Program-made: the position numbers and the translations under genes
Notes under the pieces: generated by a model
Seen by the model: only the letters and a program-made list of their open reading frames with translations
The model's database searches: none
What the model was told of the DNA's origin: nothing
Shown here: positions 1-8,580 of the stretch, piece after piece
Layout: the number at the start of each line of letters is the position of its first letter
How positions within the stretch are numbered: the first letter of the stretch is position 1
Assembly (NCBI GenBank): GCA_963707665.1
Contig: CAVPQU010000006.1
Span: 34,636-98,635, forward strand
Direction of reading: 5' to 3'
Length of the DNA: 64,000 bases
From: DATJCV01 sp963707665
GTDB taxonomy: Bacteria > Pseudomonadota > Gammaproteobacteria > Burkholderiales > Burkholderiaceae_D

Positions 1-101
1 TGCAGGTGGACGGCCAACGGGAATTGCGCAAGACCTGCAAGATACGCGCCGGCCAAACCGTGCAGGCAGGCGGCATGCGGATCGATGTCGTCGGCACTTG
101 A
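1..101 (+). CDS. S4-like RNA-binding protein, C-terminal fragment
   Basis: The window opens inside a reading frame (codons begin at base 3) that stops with TGA at 99-101. The last 32 residues include VDGQRELRKTCKI and AGQTV. This resembles the C-terminal half of the small S4-domain proteins of the YbcJ family, which bind RNA through a basic alpha-L fold and usually have about 70 residues. The spacing of the basic patch and the GQTV turn supports the call. The start lies outside the window, so length and promoter are unknown. Confidence 0.6.
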   Translation, partial: QVDGQRELRKTCKIRAGQTVQAGGMRIDVVGT

Positions 102-151
102 AGTGTGTCTCTGGCGTTGAGCCAAGCCCTCGCGCCCAAGCCCACCACGCC

Positions 152-751
152 ATGGAAACCGCGCTGTCAATTGTCCAATTCTGGTTTGGCGATAACTCCG
201 ATGACCGCATCACCGGCCAGCAGCAGGCAGCGCTCTGGTGGAAAAAAAACGCCTCGCTCGATCAGCAAATCCGTGCGCGCTTCGAAGCGACACTGCTAGC
301 CGCCGCCAGCGGCGCGCTGGACGCCTGGGCCAATACGCCGGACGGCCTGCTGGCGCTGATCCTGCTGACCGATCAGTTTCCACGCAATATGTATCGCGGC
401 GAGGCGCGCTCGTTTGCCTTCGATGCGCAGGCACGGCACTGGTGCCGGCTGGCGCTGAAAAGACAAGCCGACCGGGCGCTACGCCCGATCGAGCGAGTAT
501 TCGTGTATTTGCCGCTGGAGCATTCCGAACAACTGGCCGATCAGGAGCTGGCGTGCAGGCTGTTTGGCGCGCTGGTGGACGATGCGCCGGCCAACCATCA
601 GGATATCTACCGCGGCTATCTCGAGTACGCATTGCAGCACCACGCGGTGATCGCCCGCTTCGGCCGTTTCCCGCATCGCAATGCGCTGCTTGGGCGCTGT
701 TCGAGCGCTGCCGAACTGGAGTTTCTGGCCGGCCCGCGTTCCTCCTTTTGA
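152..751 (+). CDS. DUF924 family protein
   Basis: This 199-residue soluble protein matches the DUF924 (COG3803) family: an N-terminal VQFWFGDN, then WWKKN, LLTDQFPRNMYRG and a C-terminal FGRFPHRNALLGR. The RFPHRN and DQFPRN blocks are the family hallmarks. The fold is all-helical and no biochemical role is established that I can name. The ATG at 152 is preferred over one at 98 because family members start just before the I/VxFWF block. No strong ribosome binding site is visible. It may be co-transcribed with the S4-like gene 50 bases upstream. Confidence 0.8.
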   Translation: METALSIVQFWFGDNSDDRITGQQQAALWWKKNASLDQQIRARFEATLLAAASGALDAWANTPDGLLALILLTDQFPRNMYRGEARSFAFDAQARHWCRLALKRQADRALRPIERVFVYLPLEHSEQLADQELACRLFGALVDDAPANHQDIYRGYLEYALQHHAVIARFGRFPHRNALLGRCSSAAELEFLAGPRSSF

Positions 752-849
752 CTTTGCCGGGCGACGTTTGCCGACTCGCAACGTGGCCAATTCAATATGA
801 AGCTACTAGAATGATTCATTCCGGTCCGATGATTGGAAAGGAGTCATTG

Positions 850-1551
850 ATGAGCGATCAGGATGTCTTGAAAGTCGCGGCCGAGGCCGATGAACTGGAG
901 GAAAGGCAACGCCGTGAAGTGGTGCGCGCACTGGAACCATACGGCCTGCGGCTGATTTCCGATCTGGCGCAAATGACGGAAGTGGAAACGGCCAAATGGT
1001 TCATCTGGAATCTGCATGAAAATCTGGATGAATTGCGCAAACTTGAACCGACACTGGTCGGCCATGTGCTCCACAGCCAATTGACGGTGTGCGACGGCCA
1101 GTCGATGTGGGCGACCTGCAGCGGCCTCGAAAAACGCATCGAATTCCGTTGCAACTGGCATTTGCTGTTGAAGTATCCGGCCTACCAGACCGAGCAGGAG
1201 TATCCGCTCGGCGAAGGCTGGATCGACCTGTTTGTCGGCCCGCATCCGCCGCCGCATCCGGCGCTGGCGCCAGAGCAGAAAGGCTACCTGCACGCCGACA
1301 GCCCGCTCTATCCGAACCAGCTGTTTCTGTACGGCTGGATCGGCGCCGGCGTCTGGGATGAAATCAAACCACAGCTGTACCACCCGCACGCCGATTGCCA
1401 GACCGATATTTTCCTGCGCGACAACTTTCTGTTTCCGGTCAAGACCGGATTCGCTTTTGTCACCGGACCGGCAGGGGCGGTCGGCATCACGAATATCGAG
1501 ATCCGGGTTTCCTCGCACCCACGCCCGAACACGTGGGTCAAGAACAAGTAA
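850..1551 (+). CDS. Conserved-looking hypothetical protein (233 aa)
   Basis: I do not recognise this protein. It starts at ATG 850 after a good ribosome binding site (GGAAAGGAG at 835-843). The first 35 residues are charged and helical (EADELEERQRREVVRALEP). The middle holds a beta-rich part with PHPPPHPALAPEQKGY and WIGAGVWDEIKPQLYHPHADCQTD. There is no signal peptide or membrane segment, so it is probably cytoplasmic. It lies about 100 bases after the DUF924 gene and 94 before the DsbA-like gene, all on the same strand. Confidence 0.7.
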   Translation: MSDQDVLKVAAEADELEERQRREVVRALEPYGLRLISDLAQMTEVETAKWFIWNLHENLDELRKLEPTLVGHVLHSQLTVCDGQSMWATCSGLEKRIEFRCNWHLLLKYPAYQTEQEYPLGEGWIDLFVGPHPPPHPALAPEQKGYLHADSPLYPNQLFLYGWIGAGVWDEIKPQLYHPHADCQTDIFLRDNFLFPVKTGFAFVTGPAGAVGITNIEIRVSSHPRPNTWVKNK

Positions 1552-1645
1552 ATTGCACCGCGCTTCGCGCAGCGCGCCCTGGCGGGCGGCATACGCCAAC
1601 AGCCGCGCCGCCCAAGCTTTCACTCACTGCATAAGGAACCGCTCC

Positions 1646-2278
1646 ATGGCCAGTCTCATCTATATCGCCGATCCTCTTTGTTCCTGGTGCTACGGCTTCG
1701 GCCCGCAACTCAAGGCCTTGCTGGCCGGCTTGCCGGACACACCGCTCGACATCGTGGTCGGTGGCCTGCGCGCCTACAACACCGAAATACTGGATGAAGC
1801 CGGAAAAAACGCCATCCTGTCACACTGGCGCCAGGTACAGGAAGCAACCGGCTTGCCGTTCAATTACGAAGCATTAGCGCGTCCCGGCTTCATTTACGAT
1901 ACCGAACCCGCGTGCCGCGCGGTGGTGGCAGCGCGGCAGTTGGCGCCGCAAGCCAGCCTTGACGTGTTCCATGCAATTCAGCACGCGTTCTATGTCGAAG
2001 CCCAGGAAGTGACCGACGGTGCAGTGCTGGCCCAGGTAGTCACAGCCGCGTTGCAGCAATGCGGCACCAGCGTCGAAGCCGCCGCCTTCCGCGAGCTATG
2101 GGCCGACGAAGCCACCGTCGCCGCCACCCGCGACGAGTTCATTCAGACCCAGCGCTGGGGCATTTCCGGTTTCCCGACGCTGGTACTGGAACATGGCGGC
2201 CAGCTCGACCTGGTCAGCTCCGGTTTCGCGCCCACCGAAACCCTGGTTGACCGCATGCAGGGGCTAGTTGAAGCGTAA
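1646..2278 (+). CDS. DsbA family (FrnE-like) oxidoreductase
   Basis: This 210-residue thioredoxin-fold protein carries a CxxC active site, CSWC, at residues 10-13 (DPLCSWCYGFGP), a helical insert, and the cis-proline loop GISGFPTLVLE near residue 173. This is the DsbA/FrnE-like group of cytoplasmic thiol oxidoreductases. There is no signal peptide, so it differs from periplasmic DsbA. The ATG at 1646 follows AAGGAA at 1633-1638. The substrate is unknown; a glutathione-dependent isomerase role is possible, since 2-hydroxychromene-2-carboxylate isomerases share the fold. Confidence 0.85.
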   Translation: MASLIYIADPLCSWCYGFGPQLKALLAGLPDTPLDIVVGGLRAYNTEILDEAGKNAILSHWRQVQEATGLPFNYEALARPGFIYDTEPACRAVVAARQLAPQASLDVFHAIQHAFYVEAQEVTDGAVLAQVVTAALQQCGTSVEAAAFRELWADEATVAATRDEFIQTQRWGISGFPTLVLEHGGQLDLVSSGFAPTETLVDRMQGLVEA

Positions 2279-2493
2279 GCGCTTCCGTTTTTCCCCCATG
2301 CGCCGCTGCGGCGCTCACCGCTCGGGCACGGCCGTCGCGCCCCAATTCCACGCTACGTCCGCGCTCGACATGAAACAGGTTTTCGATGTTTTATGTTACT
2401 CTTGGACAAGATTTCCCATACGCCATCCAGCGCCCGGCAAACCGGTCATCAGATGGTTTATCGCGCCCAGCCTTCTGAACCGGTTACGTGCTT

Positions 2494-3909
2494 ATGAGGT
2501 CATTCCATCTTCCGTACTGGCGCACCCAAGTGCCTTGGTTCGGAGTGCTGCTGGCAGCGCTCACGGTCACGCTGATTGCGGCCATTTTCTTCATCAGCAT
2601 CGATCGCGCGCAACTGCAGCGCGCCCAATCCGCAGAAGTCACCCGCACCGCATCCACTCTTGAAAAAGCGTTCCTGCTGCTGAGTGGCGCCCAGGCCGGC
2701 GTGCGCGGCTTCATCATTTCCGGCCAGCCCGATTTTCTGCAGCCGTATGAGACAGTAGCCGAGCATATCGAACCGATCCTGCAAGGGTTGCACGACAGCG
2801 CTCGCAGCAGCCAGCAACCGGAACTGATACAAGACCTGGCAACGCTGCAAGCACTGACTGACAGTTTTCTGCAGCATCTGCAACATACCGTCCGCCTGCG
2901 CCGCGATGCTGCCGATCCACAGGCCGCAGCCAGCTACGTCATCAGTGGCGAAAGCACCCGCGCGCTGGAACAGGTGCGGCAGCACATCACGCTGATCCAG
3001 GAAGGTCAAGAGCGCTGGCTGAGCACGCGTGACGTCGGCGCCACCTTGAGCGCACACTCGATGAAAGTATTGATCGCGTTGAGCACTGGCTTCACCTGCC
3101 TGCTGCTGGCTGGCGCCTGCTGGCTGCTCAAGCGTGAAATCCGCCATCGCCAGCGCGCCGAACAGGCATTGCACAAGGCGAACCAGGCGCTGCTGCGGCG
3201 CGCCGAGCAGTTGAAGACCTCCAATCTGGAGCTGGAAAGCTTCAGCTATTCGATTTCGCATGACCTTCGCATTCCGCTGCGGGCGGTCGGCGGCTATGCT
3301 CGCATGCTGGAGGAGGATTACGGCGAGCAACTGGATGCCGAAGGACGGCGGCGGCTGCAAGTCATCCGTGACAATGGCCAGCGCATGGGGCAATTGATCG
3401 ACGATCTGCTGGCGTTTTCCCGCCTCGGCCGCAAACCGCTGCAGGCTGGCGAGATCGACATGAATGCACTGGTCGACACACTGGTGGCGCAAATCCAAGG
3501 TGGCCAGGACAGCAGCCGATCGCAATTCGAGATCGACACGCTGGCGCCGGTCAGTGGCGACCGTGCATTGTTGCAGCAAGTCTGGCTCAACCTGATCACG
3601 AACGCCGTCAAGTACAGTGCGCGCCGCGCACAACCGAAGATCCGGATCTACTCGCTGGCCGGCGCCGACGAAAACGTATATGCGGTCAGCGACAATGGCG
3701 TCGGCTTCGACATGCAGTATTACGACAAGCTGTTTGGCGTATTCCAGCGTCTGCATGGCGCCGATGAGTTTCCCGGCAGCGGCGTCGGCCTGGCCATCGT
3801 GCAGCGGATCGTGACGCGCCATGGCGGCCGGGTGTGGGCCGAAGCGCAACTGGATCAAGGCGCGACTTTCTTCTTCGCTTTACCGCATGATGGAGCAACT
3901 CATGGATAA
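2494..3909 (+). CDS. CHASE3-domain sensor histidine kinase
   Basis: A 471-residue membrane kinase. TM1 spans about residues 12-35, then an extracytoplasmic CHASE3-type helical bundle (about 40-185, with the SGAQAGVRGFIISGQP block), TM2 (about 192-212), a short coiled coil, HisKA with the phosphoacceptor His in SYSISHDLRIPLRAV, and HATPase with N box NLITNAVKYS, DNGVGF, and GSGVGLAIVQRI. The HisKA type resembles bacteriophytochrome-like kinases. A GTG two codons upstream (2488) is an alternative start. Its last 8 bases overlap the next response regulator gene, so the two are translationally coupled and probably form a cognate pair. Confidence 0.9.
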   Translation: MRSFHLPYWRTQVPWFGVLLAALTVTLIAAIFFISIDRAQLQRAQSAEVTRTASTLEKAFLLLSGAQAGVRGFIISGQPDFLQPYETVAEHIEPILQGLHDSARSSQQPELIQDLATLQALTDSFLQHLQHTVRLRRDAADPQAAASYVISGESTRALEQVRQHITLIQEGQERWLSTRDVGATLSAHSMKVLIALSTGFTCLLLAGACWLLKREIRHRQRAEQALHKANQALLRRAEQLKTSNLELESFSYSISHDLRIPLRAVGGYARMLEEDYGEQLDAEGRRRLQVIRDNGQRMGQLIDDLLAFSRLGRKPLQAGEIDMNALVDTLVAQIQGGQDSSRSQFEIDTLAPVSGDRALLQQVWLNLITNAVKYSARRAQPKIRIYSLAGADENVYAVSDNGVGFDMQYYDKLFGVFQRLHGADEFPGSGVGLAIVQRIVTRHGGRVWAEAQLDQGATFFFALPHDGATHG

Positions 3910-4342
3910 TTTTGCCCAAGTCGATATCCTGCTGGTGGAAGATACCGCCACCGATGCGGAAATGACGATTCGCGCCCTGCGCCGGCGCGGCATGGCAAAT
4001 CACCTTGTATGGGTACGCGACGGCAGCGAAGCGCTGGATTTCCTGTTTCGCCAGGGCGTCTATGCCGGACGTGAAGACAGCCGCCCGAAACTGGTCCTGC
4101 TCGATGTCAAGATGCCCAAGATCGACGGCATCGACGTGCTGCGCAAAATGATGCAGGAGGAAAGTCTGCGCACCATCCCGGTTGTGATGCTGACGTCGTC
4201 GGCGGAAGAGCGCGACATGGTCGAAAGCTATCGTCTCGGCGCCAATAGCTATATCGTGAAACCGGTCGACGGTGACGATTTCGATCGCGTGGTCAGCGAC
4301 ATCGGAATGTACTGGATGCTGGTCAACAAATTGCCTAGCTGA
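3902..4342 (+). CDS. Single-domain response regulator (Rcp1-like)
   Basis: A 146-residue stand-alone receiver. Acidic residues VEDTATDAE lie near the start, the phospho-Asp sits in LVLLDVKMPKIDG, followed by VVMLTSSAEERD and the conserved Lys in YIVKPVDGDDF. No output domain follows. It is the type found beside CHASE3 or phytochrome-like kinases (Rcp1 family). The ATG at 3902 is chosen because GGAG at 3892-3895 sits six bases before it. It overlaps the kinase gene by 8 bases. It probably passes phosphate or a signal to the diguanylate-type protein encoded 31 bases downstream. Confidence 0.9.
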   Translation: MDNFAQVDILLVEDTATDAEMTIRALRRRGMANHLVWVRDGSEALDFLFRQGVYAGREDSRPKLVLLDVKMPKIDGIDVLRKMMQEESLRTIPVVMLTSSAEERDMVESYRLGANSYIVKPVDGDDFDRVVSDIGMYWMLVNKLPS

Positions 4343-4373
4343 TTCTATTTTCTCGACTGTCTGGACAAGTGCC

Positions 4374-6995
4374 ATGGATCAGACCATCCGAATTTTGATG
4401 CTGGAGGACGTCGTCACCGAGGCCGAGTTGGCGTTGCGTGAATTTCAGCGCGACGGCCTGCAGTGCGAGTGGCAGCGGGTCGAAACACAAGATGCCTTCA
4501 GCACCGCGCTGAGCGAGTTCCGGCCCGACATTATTCTGTCCGACCACTCGCTGCCCGGCTTTGACGGTTTGTCGGCCCTCCGCATCGCGCAGGCGCAATG
4601 CCCGGAAATCCCTTTCGTTTTCGTCTCCGGCACAATCGGTGAAGAAGTCGCGATCGAGGCGCTGCGCAATGGTGCCGTGGATTACGTCCTGAAAAACAAC
4701 CTGCAACGGCTGGCGCCCGCGGTACGTCGCGCAATCAAGGAAAGGCACGAGCGGACCGCCCGCCTGCATGCCGAATCGCGCTTTCGCGACCTGATCGAAT
4801 TTGCACCGGATGCCATCGTCGTGATCAACCAGCATGGCACGATCGAGACTGTCAACCGGCAGATGGAGTTGTTGTTCGGCTGTCCGCGCACGCGCCTGGT
4901 GGGAACCTGCAGCAGGAGCTTGATTCCGGCTCGCCTTGCCGAGTGGGACCATGTCTTGGACGGCGAACAAGCCATGATCCGTGCCATGGACACGCTGGGC
5001 AAGCCGTTTGAAGTGCCGATGTGCCGCGCCGACGGCTCCGAATTTCCGGCTGAGGTCAGCCTGAGCCCACTGAAAACCGGCGACGGCCTGTGGATATCGG
5101 GTGTCATCCGCGACCTCTCCGAGCGCAAGGAACAGGAAGAACGGTTGGCGCGGATGACGCGTATCCGCACCATCCTCGGCAGCATCAATCGTGCCTTGCT
5201 GCGCATTCGCGATCGCAAGAGCCTGCTGCGGGAAGCGTGCCGGATCGCGGTGGAGGAAGGCCGCTTCATCGGCGCCGCCATCGGTCTCGTGGATCCGGAC
5301 ACGCTGATCGTGACGCCCCAGGTATGGGCCGGCATCGATGCCGAATTCTTGCGCGAAGTCCCGGTCAGTGCCGATCCGAGTCGCCCCGACGGCACCGGGA
5401 TGGTCGGCACCGCAATGCGCACCGGGGAAAGTCAGGTGGCGCACGATCTGCTGCAAAGCAGCGACCTGGCGCTGTGGCCGGCAGCGATGCTGAAACGCGG
5501 CATTCGCTCGACCTTCGTGGTGCCGTTGATGGTGGGTGAGCAGGCGATTGGCGTCATCGTGCTGTTCAGCGTCAAGCCGGACGCCTTCAACCCGGAAGAA
5601 CAACAATTGCTGAGCGCGCTCGCGGCCGACATCTCGTTTGCGCTGGACTATATCGCCAAAAGCGAGCAACTCAACTACCTGGCGTATTTCGACGCCATCA
5701 CCGGCCTGCCGAACCGCGCCCTGTTTCAGGATCGTATAGAGCAACTGGTGACACAAGGCGTTAACGGCTCGCCGGAAAAAATCGCGGTAGTCCTGATCGA
5801 TATCGAGCGTTTCCGCGACGTCAACGACACGCTCGGACGCGCCGCCGGCGACGACATTCTGCGCACCGTCGCCGGGCGCTTGCGCGACATCATGTCCGAT
5901 TCCAACTATCTGGCGCGCATCAGCGCGGACTGCTTTGCTTTCATCGTGCGTGAAAACGCCAGCGTGACCGAGGTGGCCAACCTGCTCGAACGTAAGTTAT
6001 CGATTCAATTGTCGCAGCCGATTCCGACGCATGGCCGGGAGCTGCGGGTATTCGTCAAGGCGGGCATCGCCCTGTTTCCGTCGGACGGAACGGCGGCCGA
6101 CATCTTGTTGCGCAATGCCGAAGCGGCCTTGAAGAACGCCAAGGAGACCAAGGCGCACTACCTGTTCTACACGGCTGAAATGAACGTGCGCACGGCACGC
6201 AAGTTCTCGATGGAAAATCGCTTGCGACGTGCCTTCGATCGCCAGCAGTTCGTGCTGCATTATCAACCGAAGGTGAACCTCGCCAGTGGCGAGATCGTCG
6301 GCCTGGAAGCGCTGTTGCGCTGGCAGGAGCCTGGCGTCGGCCTGGTCTTGCCCGGATCCTTCATTTCCATCCTCGAAGAAACCGGCCTGATCGTTGACAT
6401 CGGTAGCTGGGTAATACAGCGCGCCCGCGAGCAATATCAGGAGTGGCGGGCACAAGGCATCGACCCGCCCCGCATCGCCGTCAACGTCTCGCAAATGCAA
6501 CTGCGACAAGAGAATTTCGTCGAACACATGCTGCAGCTGGCAACAGCCGATGGTACCCGCGGACTGGAAATCGAAATCACGGAGAGCCTGTTCATGGATG
6601 ACGCCAACCGTGATACCGCCTGCGCCAAACTGGCGGCCTTGCGTCAGGCCGGCATGACGGTTGCCATCGACGATTTCGGCACCGGTTATTCATCGCTCAG
6701 CTACATCGCGCACCTGCCGATCGACACGCTGAAGATCGATCGTTCATTCGTGTCCGACATGGCGGTCAGCCGCAGCCACAAGGCGATCGTCTCGACCATC
6801 ATTTCCCTGGCCCACTCGCTCAACCTGACGGTGGTGGCGGAAGGCGTCGAAACGCCGGAACAGGAGCAGTTGCTGGCGGCATTTGGCTGCGATCAGGTGC
6901 AGGGTTTTCTCTACACCCCCGCCTTGCCGCCGGAACAGATCGCGCCGCGTTTGCGCCATTTTTCCCAACCGCCGATTGAACCAATGGCTGGCTAG
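4374..6995 (+). CDS. Receiver-PAS-GAF-GGDEF-EAL c-di-GMP phosphodiesterase
   Basis: An 873-residue cytoplasmic protein. Domain order: receiver (about 5-120, phospho-Asp in LSDHSLPGFDG near 57), PAS (about 135-250), GAF (about 262-440), GGDEF (about 450-600) and EAL (about 620-865). The GGDEF signature is degenerate: the expected motif reads RISADCFAF, so cyclase activity is unlikely. The EAL half is complete, with EALLRW, NVSQMQL, EITES, IDDFGTGYSS, LKIDRSFV and VVAEGVETPEQ. It should therefore hydrolyse c-di-GMP under control of phosphorylation and ligand-sensing domains. The ATG at 4374 begins directly before the receiver. Its stop overlaps that of the convergent DUF445 gene in CTAG. Confidence 0.9.
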   Translation: MDQTIRILMLEDVVTEAELALREFQRDGLQCEWQRVETQDAFSTALSEFRPDIILSDHSLPGFDGLSALRIAQAQCPEIPFVFVSGTIGEEVAIEALRNGAVDYVLKNNLQRLAPAVRRAIKERHERTARLHAESRFRDLIEFAPDAIVVINQHGTIETVNRQMELLFGCPRTRLVGTCSRSLIPARLAEWDHVLDGEQAMIRAMDTLGKPFEVPMCRADGSEFPAEVSLSPLKTGDGLWISGVIRDLSERKEQEERLARMTRIRTILGSINRALLRIRDRKSLLREACRIAVEEGRFIGAAIGLVDPDTLIVTPQVWAGIDAEFLREVPVSADPSRPDGTGMVGTAMRTGESQVAHDLLQSSDLALWPAAMLKRGIRSTFVVPLMVGEQAIGVIVLFSVKPDAFNPEEQQLLSALAADISFALDYIAKSEQLNYLAYFDAITGLPNRALFQDRIEQLVTQGVNGSPEKIAVVLIDIERFRDVNDTLGRAAGDDILRTVAGRLRDIMSDSNYLARISADCFAFIVRENASVTEVANLLERKLSIQLSQPIPTHGRELRVFVKAGIALFPSDGTAADILLRNAEAALKNAKETKAHYLFYTAEMNVRTARKFSMENRLRRAFDRQQFVLHYQPKVNLASGEIVGLEALLRWQEPGVGLVLPGSFISILEETGLIVDIGSWVIQRAREQYQEWRAQGIDPPRIAVNVSQMQLRQENFVEHMLQLATADGTRGLEIEITESLFMDDANRDTACAKLAALRQAGMTVAIDDFGTGYSSLSYIAHLPIDTLKIDRSFVSDMAVSRSHKAIVSTIISLAHSLNLTVVAEGVETPEQEQLLAAFGCDQVQGFLYTPALPPEQIAPRLRHFSQPPIEPMAG

Positions 6996-8290
6996 ACGCC
7001 CGCCCACAGGCTGAAAACGTGGATCAGCAATCCGACCATACCACCCACCAGCGTGCCGTTGACGCGGATGAATTGCAGATCGCGGCCGATATTCAATTCC
7101 AGCTTGTCGACGATCTCCTCATCCTTCCAGTCGCGCATGCGGTCAGCGATGAAAGCGCCGACCCGTGGCCGGTAGCGCTCGATTAGCGCCGGCGCCGCCT
7201 GCTCGATCTGGCCGTTGATCCAGTCGCGCATGGGCTGGTCGTCCTGCAGGCCCTGGGCCAGATGATGGGTGACGGCGACGATCCGTGCCCGCACGCTGGA
7301 ATCGGGGCGTCGTAAATCCTGCTGCAGCCACTGCCGCAAATCCTGCCATAAGCCATGCAGATACTCCGCCAGGCGCGGATCGACGGCCAGTTGCTGCTGG
7401 AACTGCTCGACGCGGAAGCGGCTGGCCGGGTCGTGCTTCAGCTTGTCGATCAGCTCCGCCACCATGCGATTGAAGTCGAGCCGCAATGGGTGCTGCGGAT
7501 CGGCATTGATTTCCTGCAGCAGCTGCAGGATGCCGGCCACGATTTTTTCCGCCGCCAGGCGGCCGCCGGCCAGCTTCAACCGCTCGAAGTACAATGGCAA
7601 TTGCTCAGCCAGCAATTGCTCGATTCGTTCGCGCACTGCCGGCTTGTCCAGCGCAGCGCCGATCGCTTCCAGCAATTGATCGAGCAGCGCCTGGTGACGT
7701 TGGTCCAGGGTCAGCAAATCAAGGATGTTGCCCACTAGCTGCGCCAGATCGAAGCGACCGAGATGCGCGGCGACCATGCGCCGCAGATAATTCTTCACCT
7801 CGTCGTCGTCCAGCGCATTCAGTCCGTAGGCAAACGCGTTCAGCACCAAATCACCAAACCGCTCGCCATTGGCCTGATTGGCGAACCAGCCGGCGATCTT
7901 GGCGGCCGGGTCGAATTCTCGAATCACCTTCAGCACGCGCTCGGCGGCGAAAAATTCCCCTTGCACGAAGGCGCCGAGGTTGGCGGCAATGCGCTCCTTG
8001 TTGGCAGGAATGATCGCGGTATGCGGAATGAAGCGCAGCCCAAGCGGATGGCGAAACAGCGCCACCACCGCGAACCAGTCGGCCAGCGCGCCGACCATCG
8101 CCGCTTCGGCAAAGGCGGCGACGAAAGGCAGCAGCGGATGGTAGGCCTTGAAATAAGTCGCCGCGATGAACACCAGCGCCACCAGCAGCAGCAGCCCGTT
8201 GGCCAGCCACTGCATGCGCCACAGGCGGCGGCGCTTGTCGGCGTCGGCGGCAGAAACGATTTGCTGCAGATCCTCAGCGGATGCCATCAT
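6992..8290 (-). CDS. DUF445 domain-containing membrane protein
   Basis: A 432-residue protein of the DUF445 family (YjiN-like). After a short cytoplasmic start, TM1 lies near residues 25-45 and the family block AAMVGALADWFAVVALFRHPLGL near 60-82. A long amphipathic helical region follows, and a terminal hydrophobic segment GGMVGLLIHVFSLWAGV closes the protein. The function of the family is not known. The start at 8290 is chosen because AGAGG lies just upstream on the minus strand; tandem ATGs make 8287 possible. The gene is convergent with the EAL gene. Confidence 0.85.
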   Translation of the reverse strand: MMASAEDLQQIVSAADADKRRRLWRMQWLANGLLLLVALVFIAATYFKAYHPLLPFVAAFAEAAMVGALADWFAVVALFRHPLGLRFIPHTAIIPANKERIAANLGAFVQGEFFAAERVLKVIREFDPAAKIAGWFANQANGERFGDLVLNAFAYGLNALDDDEVKNYLRRMVAAHLGRFDLAQLVGNILDLLTLDQRHQALLDQLLEAIGAALDKPAVRERIEQLLAEQLPLYFERLKLAGGRLAAEKIVAGILQLLQEINADPQHPLRLDFNRMVAELIDKLKHDPASRFRVEQFQQQLAVDPRLAEYLHGLWQDLRQWLQQDLRRPDSSVRARIVAVTHHLAQGLQDDQPMRDWINGQIEQAAPALIERYRPRVGAFIADRMRDWKDEEIVDKLELNIGRDLQFIRVNGTLVGGMVGLLIHVFSLWAGV

Positions 8291-8325
8291 TCGCCTCTTG
8301 TTTTCCAACGAAAGCAAATTATAGG

Positions 8326-8333
8326 GGAGTATG
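8326..8333 (+). repeat. Lone GGAGTATG motif
   Basis: A single copy of the GGAGTATR motif in the gap between the DUF445 gene and opgG. No partner occurs 53 bases upstream or downstream, and the central CMGAWAT motif is absent. It may be a decayed copy of the paired element seen elsewhere in the window, or chance. The rest of the gap (8291-8580) is AT-rich and probably holds the opgGH promoter, but I see no clear -35/-10 pair. Confidence 0.3.
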
Positions 8334-8580
8334 CCAAAATATAATTGATTCTCGCTGGTATTGATTGCGATATAAAAAATACTACTGCCTGTATTTTTCA
8401 GATACCGGCTATCTTCCTGGCGCGCCAACGCTGCCACACCGCCTCCGATTTATTTTCATGCTTTTTCGCAAGCTGCATTTCGACCGAAGACATAAGGTGA
8501 CAACGTATTTCCTTTGGTCAAGGAACGAAATCCAACTGTTGCCAACTAAGACAGTTGCAAGCATGCACACAGGAACCTTC

